64,000 nucleotides of DNA from Phytopythium helicoides (Eukaryota; Oomycota; Peronosporomycetes; Pythiales; Pythiaceae): the NCBI GenBank assembly GCA_024867545.1, contig JANFNE010000010.1, positions 1,178,001 to 1,242,000 on the forward strand. The letters run 5' to 3'. The notes beneath the pieces are model-generated. The model had not been told where the DNA came from. It worked only from the letters and a program-made list of their open reading frames with translations, and searched no databases. Every line of letters starts with the position of its first letter. Within the stretch, counting starts at the first letter, position 1. Below, piece after piece: positions 40,528 through 50,199 of the stretch. Made by a program: the position numbers and the translations under genes.

Positions 40528-42288
40528 CGTAGTTAGCCGCCGAGGATCGCAAGTCTGGCGAACGGTTTTTGTTCAGCGGCGCGTGGGTGGCTGAGCGTGC
40601 TTGATGCGGCCTTTTGAGCGCAGCGATTGGCTAAAAATGCGTTCCGGCAGCCCACATGGATACGGCTGCGACAGACGGTGGCGATAAGTTGGTACGTGGC
40701 GACGACCTCCGACAATTGATATCTTTTTCAACGCTGGCGCACTTGGTGACGCCAGCAACGCCCCGCATACTCAACTCGAGTCATGGAGCACGTCGCGCGG
40801 TTGTTGCGGCGCAAAATCGCAACGACTCGAGCTGCAACTTGCCGCGAGGACGACAACCAAAAACTAAAAACTTTTCTCAGCCCAAGTGTTCGAGTACAAC
40901 AACGACTGCAACTCGCTGGAAACTCGAGGCAGCCATCATCGTTTGTTGTGGATGGTTGTGGATTGTGGCTAAGTTCTCGTCGCGTCATGCAGATAATTCG
41001 ACAACAATTTGGCAACAGCAGGCGCAGCGCAGCGCAGCGTGGCGTGGCGACGAGCAAGCCCCGCGGGCTCGGGCTCATCGCCTTTTTGCAGTTGAGCCAG
41101 AGGTGCCTGCACACGCGCTGGAAACGAGAATCGACAGATGCGAGCAGCCATCGGGCTCTGGCGTGATACAATACAACCGTCTTGCACCATCTGCCAATGT
41201 CGGACCTGGCGGAGACGCCATCGCTGATGGCTGCCGACTCCTTCGAGCGTCGCGCCAGAAACGGATGGCGAGCCTGTACGTTGAGCGCCGCAGTCTGGTC
41301 ATCCGCGTGAATTCCAGCCGCGCGAGCGTCCGGGAGCAACGTGGTCATCTTGCTGCAGTTTTGGGGGCCTGAGCGAGAGAGCATAACCTCCAGCATTAAA
41401 TTTCTTTTATATGCGTTTTCAAAGGGTGTCGTCATTGATGCGCTTTCGGCGACACGTCCGACGCAACCGGGTCAACTGTCAAACGACTGGCGGGCCGTGA
41501 GCCTCGAAGAGCTCGAGAGCTCATGCGATGCGAGGCGCAGTGCCACACTTTGGCTTTGCATAGGGCGGCGTGGGACTGTAAACTGGTGGCGACACCGAGA
41601 CAAAAGCTGGTCATGCCGGCCTTCTACGGCGATCGTTGATGTGCAATGGAGCTCCTTTGCCGGCTTGCTGACTGCATCCCGACGTGTAACAGTACCATTC
41701 ATCAGTCGTGCAGCAATGTCAAACCCGCCGGCGGGTCAAAGGCGCGGCGGGACCGCTGTCCGACTGCTTTGTGCATCGTGACGCGCTGTATACGCGCGTT
41801 GGCGCCACCTCGCTCCTCCACGACGAATGGGAGCTCGCATGGCTCTCTCTCACGGGATGGCCGGCGAAAACGATTCCTTGGTCCGCGACTGGCCATCGGC
41901 TCACGTCGAAAAAGTCGACGACCAGACAGACATCCAAGCAGAAGAGGCGAGAGGGAGTGTCGTACACAGTGGGCTCTTCCGCACGTTCTGAAAGAAAGCC
42001 GAGGAGTGCCAAAGGGCTTCAAGCAAGCGGACGCTTCCATTTCCCGGGGCTCTGGACGGCAACATCAAGCAAACTTGCTAGACGTAGGCAGCCAGCGCCG
42101 AAATGTGGGATCGATAAAGGCGTCACTGGACGGAGAAAAGGCCAGCCGAACGCATACTCCTCGTGATTCCTCACAAGACCCACACTTTTCCCTCTGGAAG
42201 CATGAAATTGTAGGAGCTGCGTATACGGCCAATCCAAAAGACATGTTGTACGCTATGACGTTGAGTCCATTCCCATACGTGGTGCCAT
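40528..42288. other. Long intergenic region with only weak open frames
   Basis: Frames of 238 (40656-41372, +) and 250 codons (41646-42398, +) exist but have random-looking composition and no domain, and the second runs into the ABC gene. A CAGCGCAGCGCAGCG microsatellite lies near 41022-41036. No RNA gene was recognised. It may hold the downstream region of the ABC gene and decayed repeats. Confidence 0.4.
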
Positions 42289-45200
42289 CTACCCTCCCAC
42301 CTCGAGTTGTCGAGCCACCAGTGCCTTGTACACGCCGGCGTCGATGCGCATCAGCTCGTCGTGGGTTCCTAGCTCGACTATCTCGCCATCTCGAGTAACA
42401 GCAATCAAGTCCACATGGCGAATGGTTGACAACCGATGCGCCACAATAATCGTCGTGCGCTGCTTCATGGACAGCAGGGCGTCAAGCGATCGCTGCACCA
42501 CCCGCTCGCTCTCGCTGTCCAAAGCACTCGTGGCTTCATCGAGCAAGAGCACTTCGGGATCGCGCAAGATGGCGCGTGCAATCGCGATGCGCTGCTTCTG
42601 ACCTCCAGATACCTGGGCACCGCGATCACCAACATCAGTGTCCAAGCCGTCAGGAAACTGCTCGATGAACTTGTAGGCGTTGGCCATCTTGGCAGCCGCA
42701 ATAACCTCTTCACGAGTCGCTCCAGGCTTCCCCATCGCGATGTTGTCGGCAATAGTGCCGCTGAAGAGTACGGGCTCTTGGCTCACAAGAGAAATACGCT
42801 CGCGCAGTCTTCTCAGACTGAGCTCACGGATATCTGTTCCACCGAGTGTTACTTGTCCGCTGAGTGGATCGTAGAAGCGCTCAACCAACGAAATGGCAGT
42901 GCTCTTTCCACTTCCGCTGGCACCTACAAGCGCCACCGACTGTCCGCGACGGATCTTCAGATTGTAGTCACGGTAGACGGAAACGTCTGGGCGAGACGGG
43001 TACGCGAAGCTCACATTGCGGAATTCTAGGTCACCCGCAAGAATGTTGGAAGCATCGTTATCGCCACCAGTCGGTTCGTCATACACGATCGCAGGAACGC
43101 GGTCGATGATCCGGAAGACTCTGGCAGCAGCCACCTTGGCCTTGGATCCGTCCGTCGCGTTTTGCGCGGCCATTCCAAAAGCAAAGCACGTGAGCACGAG
43201 TACCATCATGACCATGAACATGCTCTCGAAATCGACGACGCCATCCGCAACCCACTTGCCACCCAGGTAGAAGAGGAACGCGATGCACATGAACATGACG
43301 CCCTGGGAGAAGCCGTACATGAGCCCCCCAACAATGCCGACCTTGATGTCCACAAATTTGGATGCGTCCAAGTACTGCGCGTACAGCATGTGAATGGGCT
43401 GCTCTAGACTGAACGAGGCAACAGTCCGGATAGAGCCGACTGCCTCAGCAAGAAGAGACCCCGCAGCGGCATCAGCCTCGTTACTCTTGCGGTTGTTGAG
43501 AGTGCCCGTCACTTGTTGCGACTGGACGTATGCAAAGAGCAGCATGATTGGCAAGATGGCCATCGTGGCGAGACTCATCCGCCAGCTCGAGTAGAAAGCG
43601 ATGCCAAGGCCGATTGCAAGTGACGTGACGTTCACAAGACCTTGATTCAGCGTTTGAGCTGTGATTGCCTGGAGCGTCGCTGACTCGGTCGACAAGCAGG
43701 ACACAAGCGCCCCAGATGCATTTTCTTCGAGATCAAACCACCCAATCTCCTGATGCAGCATTGCGCTGAAAGTCGCGAGGCGAATGCGAGAGACGAGTCT
43801 TTGTGACGCAACTGCAAACCCGTAGTTCTGAGCGGTGATCGAAAGGCCGAAGAACACACCAAGACCCAGGAAAGCCAAACACCAGTAGCGCGCCTGGGTC
43901 AACATCTCACTCGAAGTCTTGTCGTACGCGTACAGCAGCATGATGATCTTGGTTAGAATGACTCCCCAGAACGGGAATACAGCCGCGTTTCCGATTGCTC
44001 CAATGCTGCCAAGCAAAAAGAACTTCCAGTCCTCGCGACTCATTGCCCACAGCCGTGACACAACCGCCCGTTCTTCAGTCTTGTCTAGATTATCTGTGCT
44101 CCCGTCGCTGTCAGAGGCACTGTCGTGCTGAATCTTGTCGGGATCACCAAATGCACGAGTAGCCTGGCTCCCTGTTGGCTCACTTCCACTTTTCCGAGTC
44201 AAGTGGCGTCGCTTTTCGAGTGATGCGGAGTTGTCATTACTTCCACGCGAATGTCTAGAGCTCCTTCTCGGCTTTACCTCCGTCACTGCAGGCGCATCAC
44301 CATCACCAACTTCGTCGGAACTGCGGCGCTGCGACTCAACCAAGGATTTGTAGCGACCTTCCGGGAGGCTCATGAGCTCAGCATGGGTTCCGATTTCGAT
44401 GATGCTTCCGCTGTCGTGCACAACGATACGATTCGCGCCTTGGATCGTCGACAGGCGATGCGCAATGATGATTGTCGTTCGTTTTGACGTTGCTAGTAAT
44501 TGGTCCAGTGATTCTTGCACCACTCTCTCGCTCTCGGCGTCAAGCGCGCTCGTAGCCTCGTCAAGCAGCAAAATCGGTGGGTTCTTGATAATGGCACGCG
44601 CAATCGCAATGCGCTGTTTCTGGCCTCCTGAGAGTTGAGCGCCACGCTCGCCAACTTCTGTATTGAAGCCGTTCGGAAACGAAGAGATGAAATCAAACGC
44701 GTTGGCCAAGCGTGCAGCCTCATACACCTGCTCCTTCGTGGAGTTTGGATGCCCATAGCGGATATTGTCAAAGATTGACATCGCAAACAGTGTTGGTTCT
44801 TGGCCGACCAGCCCGATCTGCTGTCGTAGCCACTGGACATTGAGTTCCCTCAAGTCAACTCCGTCGAGCGTCACACTGCCACTCAGGGGATCGTAGAAGC
44901 GCTCAAGAAGTGCAACAATCGTGCTTTTGCCACTGCCGCTGGACCCGACCAACGCCACAGTCTCGCCGGCTTCGATGGCTAGCGAGTAGTCGTGGATAAC
45001 CTCAGTGTCTGGCCGCGATGGGTACGCGAATGTCACGTTGGTGAGCTCGACTTTGCCTGAGACCGAAGGAAGTTTCGTGCCTTTGCTGTCGAGAGGGTCG
45101 ATCTTTGAGGGTTCACGAATTGCAGTAAACACGTCAGCTGCACAAGCACGCGCCGCATAAATGGCTTGGATGCTGGGGCCGGCCTGACCAAGTGCCATAG

Positions 45201-46233
45201 CGCCCATGATGATAGCGAAGAAGATGGTGATCACAGTGCCACCATCGTAACATCCCGAGCCAGAGCAGCGCACTTCTCCGAGTTGGTCGACGGAGATCTT
45301 GTAGGCGCCAAAATACAGCCCAGCCGAGTAGGTGCAGTACAGTACGAAGAAGATGACACCCATGCCTGTGCCAATGGCCACGCCCTTCATGATCCCAGCT
45401 CGCGTCGACGTCTCGAGCTCGCTTTTGTACTTGTTGACAAAGTGCGAGATGGCATTGAACATGTGCACTGTTCTAACATTGCCCAGCGCCTCCTGGGCGA
45501 TGGCTCCAGCTCGCCCATACGACTCGATACCTCGTTGAGTTGCGCTAGCCATATACTTCATTGAGAAATAGCCGGTGACGGCGAGGAACGGCGTGAAAGC
45601 GACCATGAGGAGCGCGAGCTGCCACCCCTTGACGAGGCCAATGACAATACCAGCAAATCCCATCGCGAAGAAGTTGAGTCCGTCACCAACCTTGCGACCC
45701 ATGCCGTCCTGGATGGTAGCCGTCGAGTCCGCAACTTTAGCTGCAAGCTGCCCAGGGTTGTTGAGGTCGAACCACGCAATCTCCTTGGTGAGGATGGCGT
45801 GCAGATAGGCTGCTCGGAAACGCTTTGCCTGTCGCGAGGCTGTGTAGGACCAACAAGCGACTTGGATGAAGCCGAAGACGACTTGGCCGATGCCCACGAG
45901 CGTGAAATTGAGCGCCACGGCGTTGACATCGTCGCGCATGCTGGTCAGGTCAATGGCCGAGTGCGGGTTGAAGGCGTTCATGATCCTCCCAGCCAGTAGA
46001 ATCTGCACTGGCTGAGCCAATCCAGCCAGAAGAGCGCCGACGGTGCCACACGCCATGAGCAGCTTGTCCTGCGCGTCTGCGAACGTGAATAGCTCATGCA
46101 GCGACGCGGCCTTGGCAACCGGAGCAGCATCCGCGGACGGCGTCGACGAGTCGCTGAGCGCTGGCTCTGGGTGCTGGCGTGGCGTCTGCACAGCCACGTA
46201 GCTGCCTCCGGGTTTGGGACTCCACGACTCCAT
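42289..46233 (-). CDS. Full-length ABC subfamily B (MDR/P-glycoprotein-type) transporter
   Basis: A single exon of 1314 residues with the layout TMD-NBD-TMD-NBD. NBD1 carries GSSGSGKST near residue 430, LSGGQKQRIAIARA near 535 and ILLLDEATSALD near 553. NBD2 carries GASGSGKST near 1108, VSGGQKQRIAIARA near 1210 and VLLLDEATSALD near 1228, so the second signature has V for L. A charged linker rich in Ser/Arg/Asp joins the halves. Such pumps export lipids and drugs across the plasma membrane, which fits the detoxification needs of a plant-associated oomycete. Divergent from the OSCA paralogue. Confidence 0.96.
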   Translation of the reverse strand: MESWSPKPGGSYVAVQTPRQHPEPALSDSSTPSADAAPVAKAASLHELFTFADAQDKLLMACGTVGALLAGLAQPVQILLAGRIMNAFNPHSAIDLTSMRDDVNAVALNFTLVGIGQVVFGFIQVACWSYTASRQAKRFRAAYLHAILTKEIAWFDLNNPGQLAAKVADSTATIQDGMGRKVGDGLNFFAMGFAGIVIGLVKGWQLALLMVAFTPFLAVTGYFSMKYMASATQRGIESYGRAGAIAQEALGNVRTVHMFNAISHFVNKYKSELETSTRAGIMKGVAIGTGMGVIFFVLYCTYSAGLYFGAYKISVDQLGEVRCSGSGCYDGGTVITIFFAIIMGAMALGQAGPSIQAIYAARACAADVFTAIREPSKIDPLDSKGTKLPSVSGKVELTNVTFAYPSRPDTEVIHDYSLAIEAGETVALVGSSGSGKSTIVALLERFYDPLSGSVTLDGVDLRELNVQWLRQQIGLVGQEPTLFAMSIFDNIRYGHPNSTKEQVYEAARLANAFDFISSFPNGFNTEVGERGAQLSGGQKQRIAIARAIIKNPPILLLDEATSALDAESERVVQESLDQLLATSKRTTIIIAHRLSTIQGANRIVVHDSGSIIEIGTHAELMSLPEGRYKSLVESQRRSSDEVGDGDAPAVTEVKPRRSSRHSRGSNDNSASLEKRRHLTRKSGSEPTGSQATRAFGDPDKIQHDSASDSDGSTDNLDKTEERAVVSRLWAMSREDWKFFLLGSIGAIGNAAVFPFWGVILTKIIMLLYAYDKTSSEMLTQARYWCLAFLGLGVFFGLSITAQNYGFAVASQRLVSRIRLATFSAMLHQEIGWFDLEENASGALVSCLSTESATLQAITAQTLNQGLVNVTSLAIGLGIAFYSSWRMSLATMAILPIMLLFAYVQSQQVTGTLNNRKSNEADAAAGSLLAEAVGSIRTVASFSLEQPIHMLYAQYLDASKFVDIKVGIVGGLMYGFSQGVMFMCIAFLFYLGGKWVADGVVDFESMFMVMMVLVLTCFAFGMAAQNATDGSKAKVAAARVFRIIDRVPAIVYDEPTGGDNDASNILAGDLEFRNVSFAYPSRPDVSVYRDYNLKIRRGQSVALVGASGSGKSTAISLVERFYDPLSGQVTLGGTDIRELSLRRLRERISLVSQEPVLFSGTIADNIAMGKPGATREEVIAAAKMANAYKFIEQFPDGLDTDVGDRGAQVSGGQKQRIAIARAILRDPEVLLLDEATSALDSESERVVQRSLDALLSMKQRTTIIVAHRLSTIRHVDLIAVTRDGEIVELGTHDELMRIDAGVYKALVARQLEVGG

Positions 46234-47263
46234 GGCTCGCTGGAGCTGCTTGGGCTGGACCTGAGGGTCTGGCGGCAGATCTGGAAGTGAAGGTTGAAGT
46301 GGGTGTGGTGGCGATCGGCGAGCAGCTATGAGGCTTTTACTGGTCGAAAAAGGAGATTAATGCGGTTTTCGACCAATCAAGGCATTGTTGACGGTTGTTT
46401 GGTCAGGACCAAACATCCCACGGGCGACGGTCGGGAAAGCAGTCGCCGTCGACTGCTTGCCAAGATCGTGGAAGTCTGTAGGCGAGTTCTGCGTGATGAC
46501 GGCAGACGACTGGCGGTCACGGCGAATGGTGTCTTCGTGAGCGTAAACTGCGACCAAATTGACGACGGCCCAAAATTGTGGCAGCTCTTGCTGTCAAGCT
46601 CTACAGCTATGGGCGAAACTGACTTGCGAGGGTATGGCAAGCAGTTGCTACTGGAAGCAGCGACGGTAGGAGGCGGTCATTTCAAATACTAACAATGACT
46701 CGCTTGCGAAGGGTTTTGATATTGATGAACTCGGCATGTCGAAGTCGTCGAGCTCTTCCATGGGCCGTGAAATCAAACGTGTCAGCAGCGCGGTGTTGCC
46801 GGCCTCCTTGAAGGCAAACCGCTACTGAAGACTACGAAACTGAGCGAAAGCGGCCGAGGCTGACGCAGAGCTCAGGTTGTCACCACTTTAAGTATCGGGT
46901 CCTGGCCGATCCAAGTGGGTTTGTTGTCGCCTGGCAGCACAGACTCGTTGCAATGCAGCTACTACGTTCGACTCGACCACACCAGCCTCAGCACAACCGT
47001 CGCCCTCCGCAGCACTTGATCGCTCTTCGCGACTCCTCTCGCTCAGCGTTGAGGTGAGCGTTGCGCGCTTCCACGTTGAAGTGGTCTGCACTGGTACAGT
47101 GTACCCCAAACTGATTTCGCCCACCAGACCAGACGTGAGTGGTGACACGCAAATCGCACCTGCCAGCACCCACTCGAGGAGCTCATTTGGTGCTGCGCAT
47201 TGCTCTTCTCTCCCCCTCCGAGGCCCGCGGCTTGGCTTGGAGACGAGCGCGAGCCCCGCCGCG
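46234..47263. other. Divergent promoter region of the ABC and OSCA/CSC1 genes
   Basis: About 1 kb without a credible gene. On the plus strand GAGCTCATTTGG near 47179-47190 resembles the oomycete initiator core and lies about 80 bases before the ATG at 47264. The frame of the OSCA gene is open back to 47054 without an in-frame ATG before 47264. Confidence 0.45.
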
Positions 47264-50089
47264 ATGGAGACGACCGACATGGAGTCGTTCAAGGACAAGG
47301 CCGAGGCTGTGACGGTGGAGGCGGCGGCCAATGTGCTGGTGACGAGCGTGGCGCTCTACTTCCCCATCATGGCGCTGCTCTGGCTGCTGTTCGAGCTGCT
47401 GCGGCGGCGCTACAAGACGGCGTTCGCGCCCGAGAACCACGCCGACTTTCCCGAGAGCCAGCAGGGCAAGCTGTTCGCCTGGGTGCCGTTCCTCTGGCGC
47501 ATCTCGGAGGAGCAGGTGGCCGAGATCTGCGGACTCGACGCCTGGGTGCTGCTGCGCTTCATGAAGCTCGGCCAGAAGGTGGCGGCGCTCGGCGTCGCCT
47601 GCGGACTCGTGCTGCTCCCCATGTACTTCTTCACGGCGGCCGTCGTCGACTCGGACGACTCGCGCGGCGTCAAAGTCCACTACGACAACGACGGCAATCC
47701 GCTGCCCTTCTCCATCGGCGGTAACTCGACGCTTACGGCCGCAACGTGGCACCTCGTGGGCCTCGGCAGCGTCGTAGGGCTCAGCGTGGGCGGCACAGAC
47801 GCGCAGCTCACCAGCGTCCCGCTCAACGGAACGACCGACTCGCCGCCCCAGCGCGTCAAGCTGGACGTCGTCGACCGCCTCACGATCGCCAACGTCGGCT
47901 CGGACGACTGGCGCCTCTACTTTTCCGTGCTGGCCGCGTCCATCATCACGGGCTACCTCATGCACCTTCTCGAGGCCGAGTACACCATCTACCGCAAGCG
48001 CCGCCACGAGTTCCTGAGCCGCAAACACGCGCAGCAATACAGCATCGTCATCTCGGATCTCCCGCACGCGTTGCGCCGCCCAAAGACACTGCTCGACTAC
48101 ATGAACTACCTCTTCCCCGACTCGGTGCACTCGGTTTACATTGGTGTCGAGTGCGGAGAGCTTGAGGACTTGTTGGACAAGCGCGACGACATCGCCTTCG
48201 AGCTGTACGCCGCCCGCGAAGAGCTCGCGAAGAAAGAGAGCAAACAGAAGGAGGCCATGGAGTCTGGCAAGATGTCCGAAAGTGCCCCTCTTGTAGTCCC
48301 TCGCCCAAAGACGGTGGTCGGACGCAAGTGGTACGCGCCGCTACTGTGCTGCTGCGTTGGCCAGGGCGAGACTGTAGACGCGGTCGATTACTACACCAAG
48401 GAGCTCGCCAAGGTCGAGGAGGACGTGGTGCGCGTTCGTGCAAGCATCATCCAGCGGCAGCTGGAGCAGGGCACGGCGCAGGTCACGAAGACAGATGTCC
48501 AACAGGAAGAAGACGAGGAGCACAAGAGTTCTCGGTTTGCGGCATTCGACAAGCTTGCCGAGAAGCTGCGTCGTACCAAGAGCTCCATGGACGAGGACCG
48601 GTGGGCCAAGGAGACCGTGCTGGGCGTGAGCGTTACTGTCCCCAAGGGCCCAAATATCATGCGTAGCTGCGCCTTTGTCACGTTCAACAAGATCCGCTCA
48701 GCCCAGTCGGCGCAGCAGCTTCTGCAGGTCGAGAACCCGCTGCGGATGCGCGTTCGCACGGCGCCCAATATCCGCGACGTGCTGTGGAAGAACTTTGGCC
48801 TTCCTCATAAGCTCAAGTCCAAGTGGAAGCTGTTCTCGATGGGTGCGACCGTGCTGATTGTGTGCTTCTGGACGGTACCCACGGCGTTTGTCGCGTCCAT
48901 GGCTAGTGCCGACGAGCTCCAGCACACGTTCACTTGGCTCAGCACTGCTGTGACGAACCATCCGTGGCTGCTGGCGGTGCTGCAGCAGACGGCCCCTCTT
49001 GTGTACTCCATCATGAACAACGTGGCAAACGGCATCTTCAAGCTGCTGGCAACGCAAGAAGGCCACTTGTCGATCTCAGAGGTCGATGCGAGCCTGTTCA
49101 CCAAGCTCGGAATCTTCCAGGTGTTCCAGATGTTCTTTGTGACTGCCGTTGCAGGCTCCATCATTACAGAGCTGTTCCGGCTGATTGACCAGCCGCGTCT
49201 CGTCTTCTTCTTCCTCGGCAGCACGATTGCCAACCAGTCCATGACGTTCATCACGTTCACAATCACGCAGACTTGTGTCGACATGTCGCTCTTCTTGCTG
49301 CGTGTGTCACCCATTGCGATCAACTTGTGCTACCGCATTTTGGCGCCCAAGTCGGCCAAGCTGCCGACCGAGAAGGACTGGATGGGTCTGTACCCGCTCA
49401 ACTACGAGACGGACCTCGATCCGGCGTACAACTTGGCGCAGCAGTACCTCGTGTTTGTGTTCCTGCTCGTGTTTGCGCCTATTGCACCGCTGATCTCGGT
49501 GTTTGCGGGCATCTTCTTCATCACGTCCGAACTCTCGTACAAGCGCTACTTTTTCTTTGTGAACCGCCACCGATGGGCAACGACCAACTCCATGGGAGTG
49601 TTCTGGCCACCCCTTTACCAGTTCATCATTGGCGCCATGATTGTGGGCCAAGCAACGCTCATCGGACTTTTGTCGCTCAAGTCTGCGGGCTACGGACCCA
49701 TCGTCCTCTCGTGCTTGCTGCCGCTCGGCACCGTCATCTTCCACTGGTACGCGGTGAGTCTGTCGAGTCTACCGCGTGCGGCCACCAATTTGCCACTTGA
49801 CAAGTGCTGCGATGTCGACGCCGAGCGCATCAACGACTCGTTCGACTTTCTTGACGACGTGTACCAGCAGCCAGCGATGGCTGAGGCGATGCACCCCGTG
49901 TCTCTCGAGAGCCGCACCGCCACACGCGTCAAGGCTGGCGCCAATGGACCTGCTCCTGCCGATGCCGCCAAAAATGTGGCGATGGACGCCAAGCCGGTAG
50001 CTGACGAAAAATCGCAGCAGAAGCCCGTGGAGCAGCAGACCAAGCTTGCCGAGCTTAATACTGACAAGAGCGATGACGACGCGCAGTAG
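47264..50089 (+). CDS. OSCA/CSC1-like (TMEM63 family, DUF221) cation channel, paralogue
   Basis: A single-exon protein of 941 residues. It resembles the protein at 30740-33295 along its length: VALYFPIMALLWLLFELLRR, FAWVPFLWRISEEQVAEICG, a cytosolic domain with YSIVISDLPHALRR and CAFVTFNKIRSAQSAQQLL, FWTVPTAFVASMASADE, then the 7TM region with PLISVFAGIFFITSELSYKR and VNRHRWATTNSMGVFWPPLY. It has an extra loop after the second helix (about residues 125-215) with Asp-rich and Thr-rich text, and a hydrophilic Lys/Asp C-terminus. Expected role: Ca-permeable, stretch- or osmo-gated channel. Confidence 0.94.
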   Translation: METTDMESFKDKAEAVTVEAAANVLVTSVALYFPIMALLWLLFELLRRRYKTAFAPENHADFPESQQGKLFAWVPFLWRISEEQVAEICGLDAWVLLRFMKLGQKVAALGVACGLVLLPMYFFTAAVVDSDDSRGVKVHYDNDGNPLPFSIGGNSTLTAATWHLVGLGSVVGLSVGGTDAQLTSVPLNGTTDSPPQRVKLDVVDRLTIANVGSDDWRLYFSVLAASIITGYLMHLLEAEYTIYRKRRHEFLSRKHAQQYSIVISDLPHALRRPKTLLDYMNYLFPDSVHSVYIGVECGELEDLLDKRDDIAFELYAAREELAKKESKQKEAMESGKMSESAPLVVPRPKTVVGRKWYAPLLCCCVGQGETVDAVDYYTKELAKVEEDVVRVRASIIQRQLEQGTAQVTKTDVQQEEDEEHKSSRFAAFDKLAEKLRRTKSSMDEDRWAKETVLGVSVTVPKGPNIMRSCAFVTFNKIRSAQSAQQLLQVENPLRMRVRTAPNIRDVLWKNFGLPHKLKSKWKLFSMGATVLIVCFWTVPTAFVASMASADELQHTFTWLSTAVTNHPWLLAVLQQTAPLVYSIMNNVANGIFKLLATQEGHLSISEVDASLFTKLGIFQVFQMFFVTAVAGSIITELFRLIDQPRLVFFFLGSTIANQSMTFITFTITQTCVDMSLFLLRVSPIAINLCYRILAPKSAKLPTEKDWMGLYPLNYETDLDPAYNLAQQYLVFVFLLVFAPIAPLISVFAGIFFITSELSYKRYFFFVNRHRWATTNSMGVFWPPLYQFIIGAMIVGQATLIGLLSLKSAGYGPIVLSCLLPLGTVIFHWYAVSLSSLPRAATNLPLDKCCDVDAERINDSFDFLDDVYQQPAMAEAMHPVSLESRTATRVKAGANGPAPADAAKNVAMDAKPVADEKSQQKPVEQQTKLAELNTDKSDDDAQ

Positions 50090-50199
50090 GACACGGAGCT
50101 GTATTGCGTCTAGTTTTGACCAGCAGTTTCAGTGGCATGTGCTAACGTAATTTCCATTACCTGCATTACGACAGCTATTCCACCCAATTGTTGTCGCCA

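Noticed and set aside
40656..42398. 238- and 250-codon plus-strand frames between the small ORF and the ABC gene
   Set aside because: Random-looking residues, no domains, and the second overlaps the 3' end of the ABC gene.
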